Part shown: positions 43,351-52,190 of the stretch, piece after piece
Layout of the letters: each line of letters opens with the position of its first letter
Numbering within the stretch: the stretch's first letter is position 1
Assembly (NCBI GenBank): GCA_016699815.1
Contig: CP065012.1
Coordinates: 1,922,001 to 1,986,000 of the forward strand
DNA length: 64,000 nucleotides
Source of the DNA: Chitinophagaceae bacterium
GTDB lineage: Bacteria > Bacteroidota > Bacteroidia > Chitinophagales > Chitinophagaceae
Direction: 5' to 3'
The notes under the pieces: generated by a model
Databases searched by the model: none
The model's input: the letters and a program-made list of their open reading frames with translations, nothing else
Told to the model about the DNA's origin: nothing
Translations under genes and position numbers: made by a program

Positions 43351-45171
43351 ATTTCTATTTTATCAATTGTTGAAATATTTTCTGGCAAGGCGTATCCACC
43401 GAGACATTCACCATAAGTCATTAAATCCACATGACCAGAATAACTGCCTCCATTTGTTGCCAAATTATATATACCATGAATATTTTGACTACGTAAATTT
43501 TTCAAAAAATTATTCAAAGTAGTTCTGTTGCCATTTATTTGTGCAGAAGATATGGAATAAGTGGGATTACCAAACCGTTTATGCATATATGCATTGAAGC
43601 CTTTTGCATTGAGAATATATATCAAATTATTTGCTCCATAACCTGTGTTTGCCGTACCGGGCGGTATTCTAAAAGGGTAACTTGTGCCAACTTTTATCTG
43701 ATTAAAAGCCCATGAACCTCGTATTGCACATGCATTCTGGTAATTTGGTTTTCCATATTCAGATTTTAGAGGGTCACCGACCATTTTATACACTGAATCA
43801 CTCTTCATATATGATATGCCGTTAGCTGTTGTAATCTTTGGGAATTTCTCGGTGAATTGTTGTAAAGTTGGTAATGCTATTTGTTGAAAAACAGTATTGG
43901 GATTTTCCCAATAAGTAGCATCATATAATCCATCTCCTTCTTCTGGAAGAGATAAGTAATATTTTACTTCATCATTTGAAATAGAGTTATCCTGAATTAA
44001 CCAATTAATTAACTCTTTAACTAAATATATTGATTGTTCATTAAAATTATAACTATATAGGAAACCAATAAAATCATCTTTATTAAGATAATTAGCATTA
44101 TCATTCCACCAATTTTGTTGAATTATAGTTAGGCCTTGATAAAACAAATTTAGGTTAATGTCATTATCATCCTCCAACGGTATCCATCCATCACCCGGGC
44201 CGGGTACAGGGCAATCGCCTGGGTCTTCTATATTATTGGTTGCTGTAAAAGGAGCTGGGTTGTTTTGTGTGGTTTCGCAGGGGTAAACATAAGGTATTGG
44301 CCCATCGCCATTGCTTCCGCCGCCTTCACCCGTTGAGCCGCCTCCTGTTGAGCCAAGTATATCGGGATATTCTACTGTTGTACAATTGGTATTGGTTTCG
44401 GTATAAAAATAACATACGGGAGGATTTGATATACAATTTCCTGCATCAAATCCACCATTAGCCCTGCAATATGACCTGGATCCACAAAAAGAAAAGTTTT
44501 GGGTAAACGTACTACATAATATTAAATACCTCATGCCTGCGCTATCCGTTATGCTAAAATTAATTTCATCAATATTTATAGATTGTGTTAATACATGGGT
44601 GGTATCTTTGCTAAAAAGTTTTTGATCAGTTATTTTATAATAATCTTCATTAAATACGGTTTTATTTAACACCATACTCAGCATGGCAAATGCCGAAGAT
44701 GCGGTTTTTGAATTATCTAATTTTTCTTCGTAAGCTTTATAATCTTTGGCAAGAGAATAGCTAAGGCTTACGCTATCATTGAGCGTTGCCTTTATAAAAC
44801 CTTTAACGCTAAACTCGCCTTCCATTACAAAGGGTATTAAAATAGTAGTATCGGTAACGCCATCGAGGTTGCTGCCGTTAAGGCTGGCATTGGCATATTG
44901 TTTTTGAGAAGTACCCATCAATACTTTGTTCCAAACAGGGAAGCCGTTTTGAGCAGCAAATTTGGTTACAAATTCCTTTACATTATTGCGCCGTTTAATT
45001 TCATTTATTACTCTCATAACGGAAGCATTGGTGCCTGAAGGTATGGTAAAGAATTTATCTTCTACATTAGGCTTTGCATTATAAACATCTTCTTTTTTAC
45101 AGTTCAGTTGCAAAAAACACAAAATTGCCAATGCGGCTAAAAAAACCCGGGGGGGGGAATTTAATTTTCAT
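43335..45171 (-). CDS. Lipoprotein polymorphic toxin with C-terminal Tae4-like amidase domain (signal peptide frame-shifted)
   Basis: The main frame covers 43335-45131 (598 codons). A C9 run (G9 on the plus strand, 45149-45157) separates it from the ATG at 45169-45171; with eight C the N-terminus becomes MKIKFPPRVFLAALAILCFL ending in the lipobox LQLNC. Layout: uncharacterised N-terminal half (about 1-200), a Cys-rich segment and Gly/Ser linker (about 205-280), the hinge NNPAPFTATNNIEDPGDCPV (about 290-310), a helical part, and a C-terminal domain from about residue 430. That domain has NACAIRGSWAFN (Cys near 468) and SGHVDLMTYGE (His near 567), the Cys/His pattern of the T6SS amidase effector family Tae4, which cuts peptidoglycan peptides. 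Followed by an overlapping candidate immunity gene. Confidence 0.75.
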
Positions 45172-45205
45172 AAACAGCAGGTTTAAGGTTAAAATTTTAT
45201 TGGTA

Positions 45206-45213
45206 CAAATATA
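45206..45213 (-). promoter_or_regulatory. Promoter of the lipoprotein toxin operon
   Basis: Minus-strand TATATTTG fits TAnnTTTG and lies 34 bases before the ATG at 45171. This supports 45171 as the true start despite the frame break. Confidence 0.55.
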
Positions 45214-45351
45214 TGGGTAACCGGCATAAATAAACAATACCCGGAATTAGGTATTTTAAAAAAAGTTAAGCAGCTTGGTAACTACTAAATAATTATAGAA
45301 ATAAAACTGCTTCGGTAACTAAATGCAAGGTGAAGGCTACTGTGTAGCCGA

Positions 45352-46041
45352 TTACAACGAGGTCTTCCCTTCTCTCAGCGCTTTCTTTTTTCCGCTGTTC
45401 TTTTTTTCCCATTCTATCATTTCGGGGGTTTTGGGCACTTCTTTCTTTTTGGGAGCATCGTTAGATACGGTGGTTTCTTTTGGCTTGGGTATTACTAACT
45501 GGTTGTTGAGGTATTCATCGGTACGGAGCAACCTTCCGCCGGGTTCGTAATATTTCCAAAAACCATGCTTTACGCTGTAAGGCTCGGCTTTTACTTTTTT
45601 CATTTCCAAAATTTCACCACTGCCGGTTCCATAAATGGGTATAAAAATATAGGGAGAATCGGGGTTAAAGCCTTTCCAGTTTTCTTCTCTTTCAATATCG
45701 CCCAGGTAATTATAATATTGCTGCAGCCCGTCTTTGCCGCCATGTATAAAGTTTTCTACGGCTATTAAATCACCGGTGAGGTTGTATTTGCGCCACATGC
45801 CTTCTTTCATGCCTTTGTTATATACGCCTTCTTCTTCAAAGCCGGGTTCGCCCCTTAGTTCTTCCACCTTTTCCACCCATTTGCCCTGCTTTAAATTATC
45901 TTTTGTAATGGCATTGAGGGTATCTCCATTTGCATTGAGCTTATAACTTTTGTATTGCTGCGCAAAAGCAGGATGAATCAAACAAAAAAATAAGGCAATA
46001 AAAAGAAGACCGTAAAATTTAACCTGTTGCATAGTATGCAT
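45352..46041 (-). CDS. Secreted MORN-like (YwqK-type) repeat protein
   Basis: A 229-residue protein with a signal peptide (hydrophobic residues 9-25, ending HPAFAQQ). The body has short repeats of the YwqK/MORN_2 kind: KQGKWVEKVEELRGEPGFEE, EGMWRKYNLTGDLIAVENF, HGFWKYYEPGGRLLRTDEYL. The C-terminal 50 residues are Lys/Glu/Pro-rich and probably disordered. Such repeats are often annotated as toxin-antitoxin YwqK-family antitoxin, but the role of secreted forms is unknown. It borders the toxin island, with no direct link visible. Confidence 0.75.
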   Translation of the reverse strand: MHTMQQVKFYGLLFIALFFCLIHPAFAQQYKSYKLNANGDTLNAITKDNLKQGKWVEKVEELRGEPGFEEEGVYNKGMKEGMWRKYNLTGDLIAVENFIHGGKDGLQQYYNYLGDIEREENWKGFNPDSPYIFIPIYGTGSGEILEMKKVKAEPYSVKHGFWKYYEPGGRLLRTDEYLNNQLVIPKPKETTVSNDAPKKKEVPKTPEMIEWEKKNSGKKKALREGKTSL

Positions 46042-46170
46042 TTTTCTTAAAGGGTTAACTATAAATTTATAAAAAAATTGTACCCAAATTTAATATTTTA
46101 CCATGGAGTAAAATGTTAATTCTGCAATTACTAAAAAGGAAGAAAATATTGGGAAAAACCAGGAAGCTAA

Positions 46171-46881
46171 TTATTTAAACCAGTAAGAAACGCCTGTAGT
46201 TGCATAAAATCTGTTTGCTTTGCTAAAAAGGGAATTGCCTACGGATATATCCAGTTGTAATTGTGGTTTTAACAAATACAAAACTCCAATATTTGCATTA
46301 TGCTCATTTGCTGCTTTACTAAGGCTGGAGAAATACTCAACATAAGTGGAAATTTTATTGGAGGCAGCATAACTGATACCTGCGGTAATATTGAGGTTTT
46401 TAAATTCGTTTGAAGCGCCAACATTATAACCCAGTGAAAATTTATCGGAAATTTCATTTTCCATTGCCAGTTTCAATTCATATTGTATATCGTTTCCACG
46501 AAAATTTTTGCTGGCCCATTTTTCATTACTTATATAGCCCACAAATGAAATAGCAGGAATAATCTTTTTTTGCTGAATAAGCCTTTGCTTAACGCTAAAA
46601 ACTATTGGTTTTAAGCCTGTGCTTTGCATTTCTTTTCCGGCATCGGTAACCAGGCGTAGTTCAGTAGATTGGGTTATGCCATATCGCAATAAAAGGTTGT
46701 TGGTAATAGTTTGTTTGGCAAATATCAACCCGTTTTCCAATTGCCACGAATTTTTGGGTATGGTAAAAACGCCATCGCCCTGGTCGGGCCTGTCGGTATT
46801 AATTGGGTTAGTTTGTGAAAAGGCTTCACCCAAAGGAAAACAAAAAACGATGTGTAAAATATGTTTTTTAATTTTTTTCAT
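46171..46881 (-). CDS. Outer-membrane beta-barrel protein (phenol-degradation MetA-like transporter family)
   Basis: A 236-residue protein with a signal peptide (about residues 1-23, ending AFSQ), NTDRPDQGDGVFTIPKNSWQ near residue 28 (the TDRPD motif is typical of this family, PF13557), and alternating amphipathic beta strands to a C-terminal aromatic residue (TTGVSYWFK). A predicted outer-membrane barrel; the transported compound is unknown. Confidence 0.78.
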   Translation of the reverse strand: MKKIKKHILHIVFCFPLGEAFSQTNPINTDRPDQGDGVFTIPKNSWQLENGLIFAKQTITNNLLLRYGITQSTELRLVTDAGKEMQSTGLKPIVFSVKQRLIQQKKIIPAISFVGYISNEKWASKNFRGNDIQYELKLAMENEISDKFSLGYNVGASNEFKNLNITAGISYAASNKISTYVEYFSSLSKAANEHNANIGVLYLLKPQLQLDISVGNSLFSKANRFYATTGVSYWFK

Positions 46882-46914
46882 ACTGCCGATTTCAAAAGGT
46901 AAGTAAAAGTTGTA

Positions 46915-47715
46915 TTAATTGAGTGTGCTAAAACTTTCATCCATTAACGGTGCCAAAACTTCTTCTTCACGGTTTTCGTTCCATTCAATTATAAAATTGT
47001 TGCGGCCTTCCCCAACAATCATCTGCAAATATTTTTGCTGTACCAGCTCCAGTAAATTCAAAAAAATAAAAATAGCATGTATGCGGTCTATACATACATC
47101 AAATATTTTTTCGAAAGTTAAGGTTTTATGAGTGCTGGATGTGCTGAGGATATATTCCCTCACATCTTCCATAGTATAATTGTAATGTACTACTGTATGC
47201 ACGGGTTTGTTATTGCGCTCCTGGAGTTTTTGCACTATTTTTTCAAATGCCTTCATTAGTTTGTACAGCGTTACCGTTTGTATTTCTGTACCTTCGCCGG
47301 CTTCTTCACCAATGGTATTGAGTTCTTTTTGCAGGTTGCCCCTTTTAATCATTTGCATCCTTATTTCTTCCAGCCTGCTCAGTTGCGTAGCCGCTTCTTT
47401 AAATTTTTTGTATTCCAGGAGCTTGTCAATGAGTTCCTGCCTTGGGTCAATTTCATTTCCTTCGGCGTCGAGCTCTTTCCTGGGCAGCAGCATTTTGGCT
47501 TTAATACGCATAAGGGTGCTTACAAATAAAATAAACTCGCTGCTGAGTTCTATATTCAACTGCTCACTGTTATGGATGTGATCCAAAAAGTCGTTGATGA
47601 GTTTGGTAATGGGAATGTTGTAAATATCCAGTTCGTCCCTTTCTATAAAAAACAGCAAAAGGTCAAACGGGCCTTCAAATTCCTCTAATTTTATCTGGTA
47701 TGTAGATGCAGCCAT
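46915..47715 (-). CDS. scpA: Segregation and condensation protein A
   Basis: A 266-residue ScpA kleisin (PF02616). FEGPFDLLLFFIERDELDIY (about residues 13-32) is the family's N-terminal Smc-binding signature, followed by SEFILFVSTLMRIKAKMLLP near residue 60. The winged-helix C-terminus ends with FNFIIEWNE-like sequence. With Smc and ScpB it condenses and segregates the chromosome. scpB is not adjacent. Confidence 0.93.
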   Translation of the reverse strand: MAASTYQIKLEEFEGPFDLLLFFIERDELDIYNIPITKLINDFLDHIHNSEQLNIELSSEFILFVSTLMRIKAKMLLPRKELDAEGNEIDPRQELIDKLLEYKKFKEAATQLSRLEEIRMQMIKRGNLQKELNTIGEEAGEGTEIQTVTLYKLMKAFEKIVQKLQERNNKPVHTVVHYNYTMEDVREYILSTSSTHKTLTFEKIFDVCIDRIHAIFIFLNLLELVQQKYLQMIVGEGRNNFIIEWNENREEEVLAPLMDESFSTLN

Positions 47716-47747
47716 TTAATAAGTGATTAGCTGGTAAAATTATACAA

Positions 47748-47781
47748 AAAAGCCTTGCATCATTGCAGATACAAGGCTTTT
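47748..47781 (-). terminator. Terminator of the DUF3078 gene
   Basis: Ten-bp perfect stem AAAAGCCTTG (47748-47757) / CAAGGCTTTT (47772-47781), 14-nt loop, lying between the DUF3078 stop (47810) and scpA; T-tract on the minus strand. Confidence 0.8.
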
Positions 47782-47809
47782 GTGGAAAACTCCGATATTG
47801 AGCTGAATA

Positions 47810-48757
47810 TTATTTTTTGTAATTGGCAAAATTGTAGGCAAACCCAATGCCCATGAGTTGCAGGATTTGTGGCGCCGGGCCTTTACCAGGTTTTACATTA
47901 GCCACATCATCATCGTAAATAATATCTACATTAAGGTTAAAGTTGATGTATTTGGTGAGCTTTGCGGTAAGCAAATTGGTCCAGTAAATATCAATGTTTT
48001 GAGGGTTGCTTTTGTAATTGGAAAATAAATCCAACTTGCTTTTAAATGAAGTGGTACTGTTTAAAGCTTTTTGAAAATTGGCAGAAGCAAAAGCGCCCAA
48101 TTCATTTTTTACGGTTTTGCCGGGTTTAATGCCATAAGCAGGAGCAAGGGTTTTATCGCTCACTAAAATCCAGCGGGCAGTAGCCGGTGATATAAAAAAC
48201 GAAAAATTATCATTGGGCTTATAATCGAGGCCCGGAGATAAAAGGATATAGGCAGGCGCAAAGCCTTTGGAGGTGAGTACAGCGCTATCTGCACCTGCAG
48301 CATTTTTTAAATAAGTATAACCATTGGCAAACTGGGTACGCAGGTTACCCATTAAAGCCACATTCCATTTTTTGCTGATGGCATGGCCATATTTTGACAA
48401 TAAATCAATACGGTCCGATGCTTTTCTGCTGCCCAAGCTGGTAGTTTTTACAATGCCATAAGCCAGGTCAAGTGAGTTGTCCCATGATTTTTTGCCTTCT
48501 TTATAAAAAGCAAATAAGCTGAGCATTGAATTTATAGAAAGAGAAAATTTATCGCCACCTGCACTCCAGTTACTCAATGTTCCCTGGTTGAGGTTGATGC
48601 CAAAGTTGCCGCCTTTTTTCCATTTGAGGCTTACGGTGTCTTTGGGATCTTTGGCAATGGATTTTGTGGCGTCGTTTTTAAGGTCTTTTACCGATGCATC
48701 CTGTGCCGATGCTGTTAAAATGGCAAAAGATAAAAGAGTGAAGATTATTTTTTTCAT
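47810..48757 (-). CDS. DUF3078 outer-membrane protein
   Basis: A 315-residue protein of the DUF3078 family. A signal peptide (MKKIIFTLLSFAILTASAQ) supports the ATG at 48757 or the adjacent ATG at 48760 over the longer frame to 48817. Family core: WKKGGNFGINLNQGTLSNWS near residue 47, followed by many beta strands (FSFFISPATARWILVSDKTL) and a C-terminal aromatic-rich end, suggesting an outer-membrane barrel. Function is unknown. It has its own terminator. Confidence 0.85.
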   Translation of the reverse strand: MKKIIFTLLSFAILTASAQDASVKDLKNDATKSIAKDPKDTVSLKWKKGGNFGINLNQGTLSNWSAGGDKFSLSINSMLSLFAFYKEGKKSWDNSLDLAYGIVKTTSLGSRKASDRIDLLSKYGHAISKKWNVALMGNLRTQFANGYTYLKNAAGADSAVLTSKGFAPAYILLSPGLDYKPNDNFSFFISPATARWILVSDKTLAPAYGIKPGKTVKNELGAFASANFQKALNSTTSFKSKLDLFSNYKSNPQNIDIYWTNLLTAKLTKYINFNLNVDIIYDDDVANVKPGKGPAPQILQLMGIGFAYNFANYKK

Positions 48758-48823
48758 CATGCTTGTGTTTTTTGAGAAATATATTTTTTTGAAATTAATA
48801 AATAACAAATACAGCAATAAAAG

Positions 48824-48872
48824 AAAAGGTTCCGTTACACAATTAAATTACAATTGTTATTGGGAACCTTTT
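48824..48872 (-). terminator. mscL terminator
   Basis: Ten-bp perfect stem AAAAGGTTCC (48824-48833) / GGAACCTTTT (48863-48872) just beyond the mscL stop on the minus strand. Confidence 0.75.
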
Positions 48873-48904
48873 CATTGCGCAATGCTAATTAGCGAAGTGA
48901 AGAA

Positions 48905-49306
48905 TTATTTTTTTAAAGAATCCCTTATTTCGGTAAGTAGCGTTTCTGTAGCAGATGGTGCTGGTACAGCGTTGGGGTCTTTTTTTAGCAGAGCCTTAAT
49001 TACCCAATAGCAAACTAAGGCAACCAGTAAAAACGAAATGAGTTCGGTAATAAAATTACCATAGCCAAATACCACGCCGGTTCCGGCTACTTCTTTACCA
49101 TCGGCTCCCATTTCTGGTGCCCTGAAAACATACTTCAATTCTTTAAAGTTTTTACCGCCTGTAATTATACCCAGTATTGGCGATATTAGATCGTTGATAA
49201 ATGCGCTAACAACTTTTCCAAAAGCTGTGCCCATTAAAAAAGCAATAGCCATATCGGGCAGGTTGCCTTTAGTGGCAAAGGTTTTAAAATCTTTAATAAA
49301 TCCCAT
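48905..49306 (-). CDS. mscL: Large-conductance mechanosensitive channel
   Basis: A 133-residue MscL: N-terminal amphipathic helix MGFIKDFKTFATKGNLPDMA, pore helix AIAFLMGTAFGKVVSAFIND (about residues 19-38), periplasmic loop, second helix (LISFLLVALVCYWVIKALL, about 87-105), and a cytoplasmic tail helix. It opens under hypo-osmotic shock to release solutes. The ATG at 49306 is chosen over 49333 from the N-terminal helix and a TATATTTG promoter at 49331-49338. Confidence 0.95.
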   Translation of the reverse strand: MGFIKDFKTFATKGNLPDMAIAFLMGTAFGKVVSAFINDLISPILGIITGGKNFKELKYVFRAPEMGADGKEVAGTGVVFGYGNFITELISFLLVALVCYWVIKALLKKDPNAVPAPSATETLLTEIRDSLKK

Positions 49307-49330
49307 TGTGTAAAGTTTTAAGGTGAAGTG

Positions 49331-49338
49331 CAAATATA
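49331..49338 (-). promoter_or_regulatory. mscL promoter -7 element
   Basis: Minus-strand TATATTTG fits the phylum consensus, 24 bases before the mscL ATG. Confidence 0.6.
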
Positions 49339-49409
49339 GTGCTTAAGAAAAATTATATGTAGGCAGATGTTGCTATTATTTGTACTAATGCCTTTAATTT
49401 TGTTTTCTA

Positions 49410-50273
49410 TTGAAATTTGAATCTGGCAATTGGGTTTTATTTATTCTCCTTTCCATTGTTTGGGGCAGTAGTTTTATCCTTATGAAGGAAGGCTTGATTT
49501 ACCTTAGCGCCTGGGAGGTTGCTTCCATTAGGGTTATTGCAGCAGGCCTGGTATTATTACCCTTGGCAATAAAAAGCTTTAGAGAAATACCCAATGAGAA
49601 AAAAGGGTATGTAATATTATCCGGCACTTTGGGTAGTTTATTGCCCGCCTATCTTTTTTGTATTGCCGAAGAGCAGGTAAGCAGTGCATTAGCAGGGGTG
49701 TTTAACTCTCTCACTCCGGTTTTTGTGCTTTTTGTTGGTGCTTTATTTTTTGGGCAAAGTACAAAGCCTGGTAAAATACTGGGTATTACCGTAGCTTTTT
49801 TAGGCTCGGTTTTACTTTTTTTTTCACAGGAAAATACCCAGTCCAATAATATTATTTATGTATTGTTTATAGTAATTGCCACATTTTTTTATGGCTTAAA
49901 TGTAAACATTGTAAACCGGAATTTAAAGGGACTTCCTTCGCTTAAAGTGGTTTCATTGGCCTTGGTTTTTAATGCTATTCCGGCAATGGTTGTATTACTA
50001 AATACGGATTATTTTTCGAAATCATTTAATGGGCAATTTTTATGGGGTACATTCTGTGCCTGCATTTTGGGCTGGGCAGGCACTGCTTTGGCATCTGTGT
50101 TGTTTTATAAATTAATAAAACAAGCAGGTATCGTTTTTTCTTCAATGGTAACCTATGGAATTCCCGTTGTAGCCATTATTTGGGGTATGCTTTATGGGGA
50201 AGATGTTGGAATTGCCCAATGGTCTTGCATGTTCATAATTTTATTAGGCGTATTTTTAGCAACAAGAAAATAA
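49410..50273 (+). CDS. DMT-superfamily (EamA) transporter
   Basis: A 287-residue protein with ten transmembrane segments in two EamA repeats (PF00892): IVWGSSFILMKEG at about residues 16-28, and a second repeat starting near residue 145 (IIYVLFIVIATFFYGLNVNI). It is a probable metabolite or drug exporter, substrate unknown. It begins with TTG at 49410: the next in-frame ATG would lose the first helix. A TAATTTTG element (49395-49402) lies just upstream, so the start may be leaderless. It lies upstream of the MarR gene on the same strand, separated by about 190 bp. Confidence 0.85.
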   Translation: MKFESGNWVLFILLSIVWGSSFILMKEGLIYLSAWEVASIRVIAAGLVLLPLAIKSFREIPNEKKGYVILSGTLGSLLPAYLFCIAEEQVSSALAGVFNSLTPVFVLFVGALFFGQSTKPGKILGITVAFLGSVLLFFSQENTQSNNIIYVLFIVIATFFYGLNVNIVNRNLKGLPSLKVVSLALVFNAIPAMVVLLNTDYFSKSFNGQFLWGTFCACILGWAGTALASVLFYKLIKQAGIVFSSMVTYGIPVVAIIWGMLYGEDVGIAQWSCMFIILLGVFLATRK

Positions 50274-50429
50274 TTTCTATTGGTACATTTTTTATTGTAC
50301 CTATTTTTTACATATATTTCAGTAAAACCTTAATAGAAGAGCAAAGAAAAATTTATAATATTTGCCGCAGATTACAGATATTTACAATAGGCTTTTTAAA
50401 TAGTGCATTAATAATTAATATTAATAGTA

Positions 50430-50453
50430 TACCTTTGCGACTGTTCAATAGTC
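50430..50453 (+). promoter_or_regulatory. Promoter and possible operator of the marR-sphingolipid operon
   Basis: TACCTTTG (50430-50437) fits the -7 consensus. It overlaps the left edge of an inverted repeat GACT-N7-AGTC (50439-50453) lying 12 bases before the marR ATG. A MarR dimer bound here would block transcription start. The repeat is short, so this is a hypothesis. Confidence 0.45.
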
Positions 50454-50465
50454 AACTAATAATTT

Positions 50466-50912
50466 ATGGATTGTGCAGAACTGCCGCAAACGTTGGGTTT
50501 TATGCTTGTTCATACGGGTAAGCAACTCTTAAAAACCATTAACGGAAAGTTTAATGAAATTACTGGTGATATTACCTTTGAGCAACTGGGCTTGTTATAT
50601 TTTATATCAAGGCATAAGAACAGGGAAAATGGGTTAATACAGCAAAATATAGCCGAGGTAATGGAAAAAACCAAATCGGCTATTTTAAGATCTATAGATA
50701 TACTGGAAGAAAAAGGGTTGGTAAAAAGATTACCAGTACCTGGGGACAGGCGAAAAAACATAATTGAACTCACCAACTCAGGCAAGTTAATTTCTGAAAA
50801 AGTACACAGCTTTTTTTTGAGTTATGACGATACTTTAAGAAAAGACATTGCCGTAAAAGACATTGAAACTTGTATGAGCGTACTCTGCAAAATTCAGGAA
50901 AAATGCAAATAA
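50466..50912 (+). CDS. MarR-family transcriptional regulator
   Basis: A 148-residue winged-helix regulator (PF01047/PF12802). The DNA-binding part includes IQQNIAEVMEKTKSAILRSI (about residues 58-77) and the wing LPVPGDRRKNIIELTNSGKL near residue 91, the classic MarR wing motif. The helices at both ends form the dimer interface. It is 54 bp upstream of the serine palmitoyltransferase gene with no terminator between, so it is probably cotranscribed with, and may control, ceramide synthesis. The effector is unknown. Confidence 0.88.
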   Translation: MDCAELPQTLGFMLVHTGKQLLKTINGKFNEITGDITFEQLGLLYFISRHKNRENGLIQQNIAEVMEKTKSAILRSIDILEEKGLVKRLPVPGDRRKNIIELTNSGKLISEKVHSFFLSYDDTLRKDIAVKDIETCMSVLCKIQEKCK

Positions 50913-50966
50913 TGAAATTTGAAATTTATAGCATATACAATAATTAGTTTAACCTAAATCAACAAA

Positions 50967-52190
50967 ATGGCTAATTACGCTTTGGGAAACAAAATTGCGG
51001 CGTTTAATAAAAAAATTGAAGAGTTAAAAGCTGCGGATATCTATCCTTTTTTCAGGCCGCTGGAATCTGACCAGGATACAGAAGTAATTATTAACGGAAA
51101 GCGGGTATTGATGTTTGGGAGCAATAGTTACCTTGGTCTTACCAACCATCCTTATATAAAAGAAGCCACAAAAAAAGCGGTAGATAAATATGGCAGCGGT
51201 TGTGCCGGTTCCCGTTTTTTAAACGGCACACTCGATTTGCATATAGAGCTGGAAAATGCACTGGCCCAATTTGTAGGCAAAGAAGCAGCGCTGGTTTTTA
51301 GCACTGGTTACCAAGTGAACCTGGGTGTAATTTCTGCATTGGGTGCAAGGGGGGATTATATTTTTTTAGATGAACTCAATCATGCATGCATTATTGATGG
51401 CGCAAGGCTTTCTTTTTCCCGGATATATAAGTACGGCCATTCCGATATGGCACACCTGGAAAAACTCCTTGCCGCAGTACCGCATGAATCTTTTAAACTT
51501 ATTGTTACCGATGGTGTTTTTAGTATGGAAGGCGATATAGCCAAACTTTCTGAAATTACCGCACTTGCCAAAAAATACAATGCTGCTGTTTTTGTGGATG
51601 ATGCCCATTCGCTGGGTGTTTTAGGGCCAACAGGTAATGGCACAGCAGCACATTTTAATATCGGTCATGATGTAGACCTTATTATGGCTACATTCAGTAA
51701 ATCCCTGGCATCTATTGGCGGGTTTATTGCCGCAGACAGGGATGTAATTGAATACCTGAAACACCATGCCCGCTCCCTAATGTTTAGCGCCAGCATTTCG
51801 CCGGCAGCGGCTGCAAGCGCCTTAGCGGCATTACATGTTTTAAAAACCGAGCCCGAGCGCATTGATAAATTATGGCAAAATACAAAATATGCCATAGACC
51901 TTTTTAGCAATGCAGGTTTTGATATTGGCCCTACAGAATCCCCAATCATTCCTTTATTTGTAAGAGATAACGAAAAAACATTCCTTATGGCAAGGATGCT
52001 TATGGACGAAGGGGTTTTTGTAAACCCTGTGGTTTCGCCTGCCGTAGCAAGTGAAGCTTCTCTAATACGGTATTCATTAATGGCAACACATTCTTTTAAA
52101 CAAATAGATTACGCCTTTGATAAAATAAAAAAAGTAGCATTTAAATTAAAAGTGCCCATGGTAAATACTGTAAACACAGTTAAAGTATGA
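50967..52190 (+). CDS. spt: Serine palmitoyltransferase (alpha-oxoamine synthase family)
   Basis: A 407-residue PLP enzyme that condenses L-serine with a fatty acyl thioester to 3-ketosphinganine, the first step of sphingolipid synthesis. YPFFRPLESDQDTEVIINGK (about residues 26-45) and FGSNSYLGLTNHP near residue 50 are characteristic of bacterial SPT. The cofactor-stacking His lies in DELNHACIID near residue 134, the PLP-binding Asp/His in VDDAHSLGVLG near residue 211, and the Schiff-base Lys in TFSKSLASIGGFIA near residue 243. BioF and Kbl relatives lack this N-terminus. A cysteate-using paralogue (sulfonolipid synthesis) cannot be fully excluded. The stop overlaps the next start (ATGA). Confidence 0.9.
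   Translation: MANYALGNKIAAFNKKIEELKAADIYPFFRPLESDQDTEVIINGKRVLMFGSNSYLGLTNHPYIKEATKKAVDKYGSGCAGSRFLNGTLDLHIELENALAQFVGKEAALVFSTGYQVNLGVISALGARGDYIFLDELNHACIIDGARLSFSRIYKYGHSDMAHLEKLLAAVPHESFKLIVTDGVFSMEGDIAKLSEITALAKKYNAAVFVDDAHSLGVLGPTGNGTAAHFNIGHDVDLIMATFSKSLASIGGFIAADRDVIEYLKHHARSLMFSASISPAAAASALAALHVLKTEPERIDKLWQNTKYAIDLFSNAGFDIGPTESPIIPLFVRDNEKTFLMARMLMDEGVFVNPVVSPAVASEASLIRYSLMATHSFKQIDYAFDKIKKVAFKLKVPMVNTVNTVKV

Noticed and set aside
50967..52190. BioF (8-amino-7-oxononanoate synthase) or Kbl as identity of the alpha-oxoamine synthase
   Set aside because: The N-terminal YPFFRPLESDQDTEV segment and coupling to GNAT, SDR and ino1 genes fit serine palmitoyltransferase; no biotin or threonine-degradation genes are nearby.
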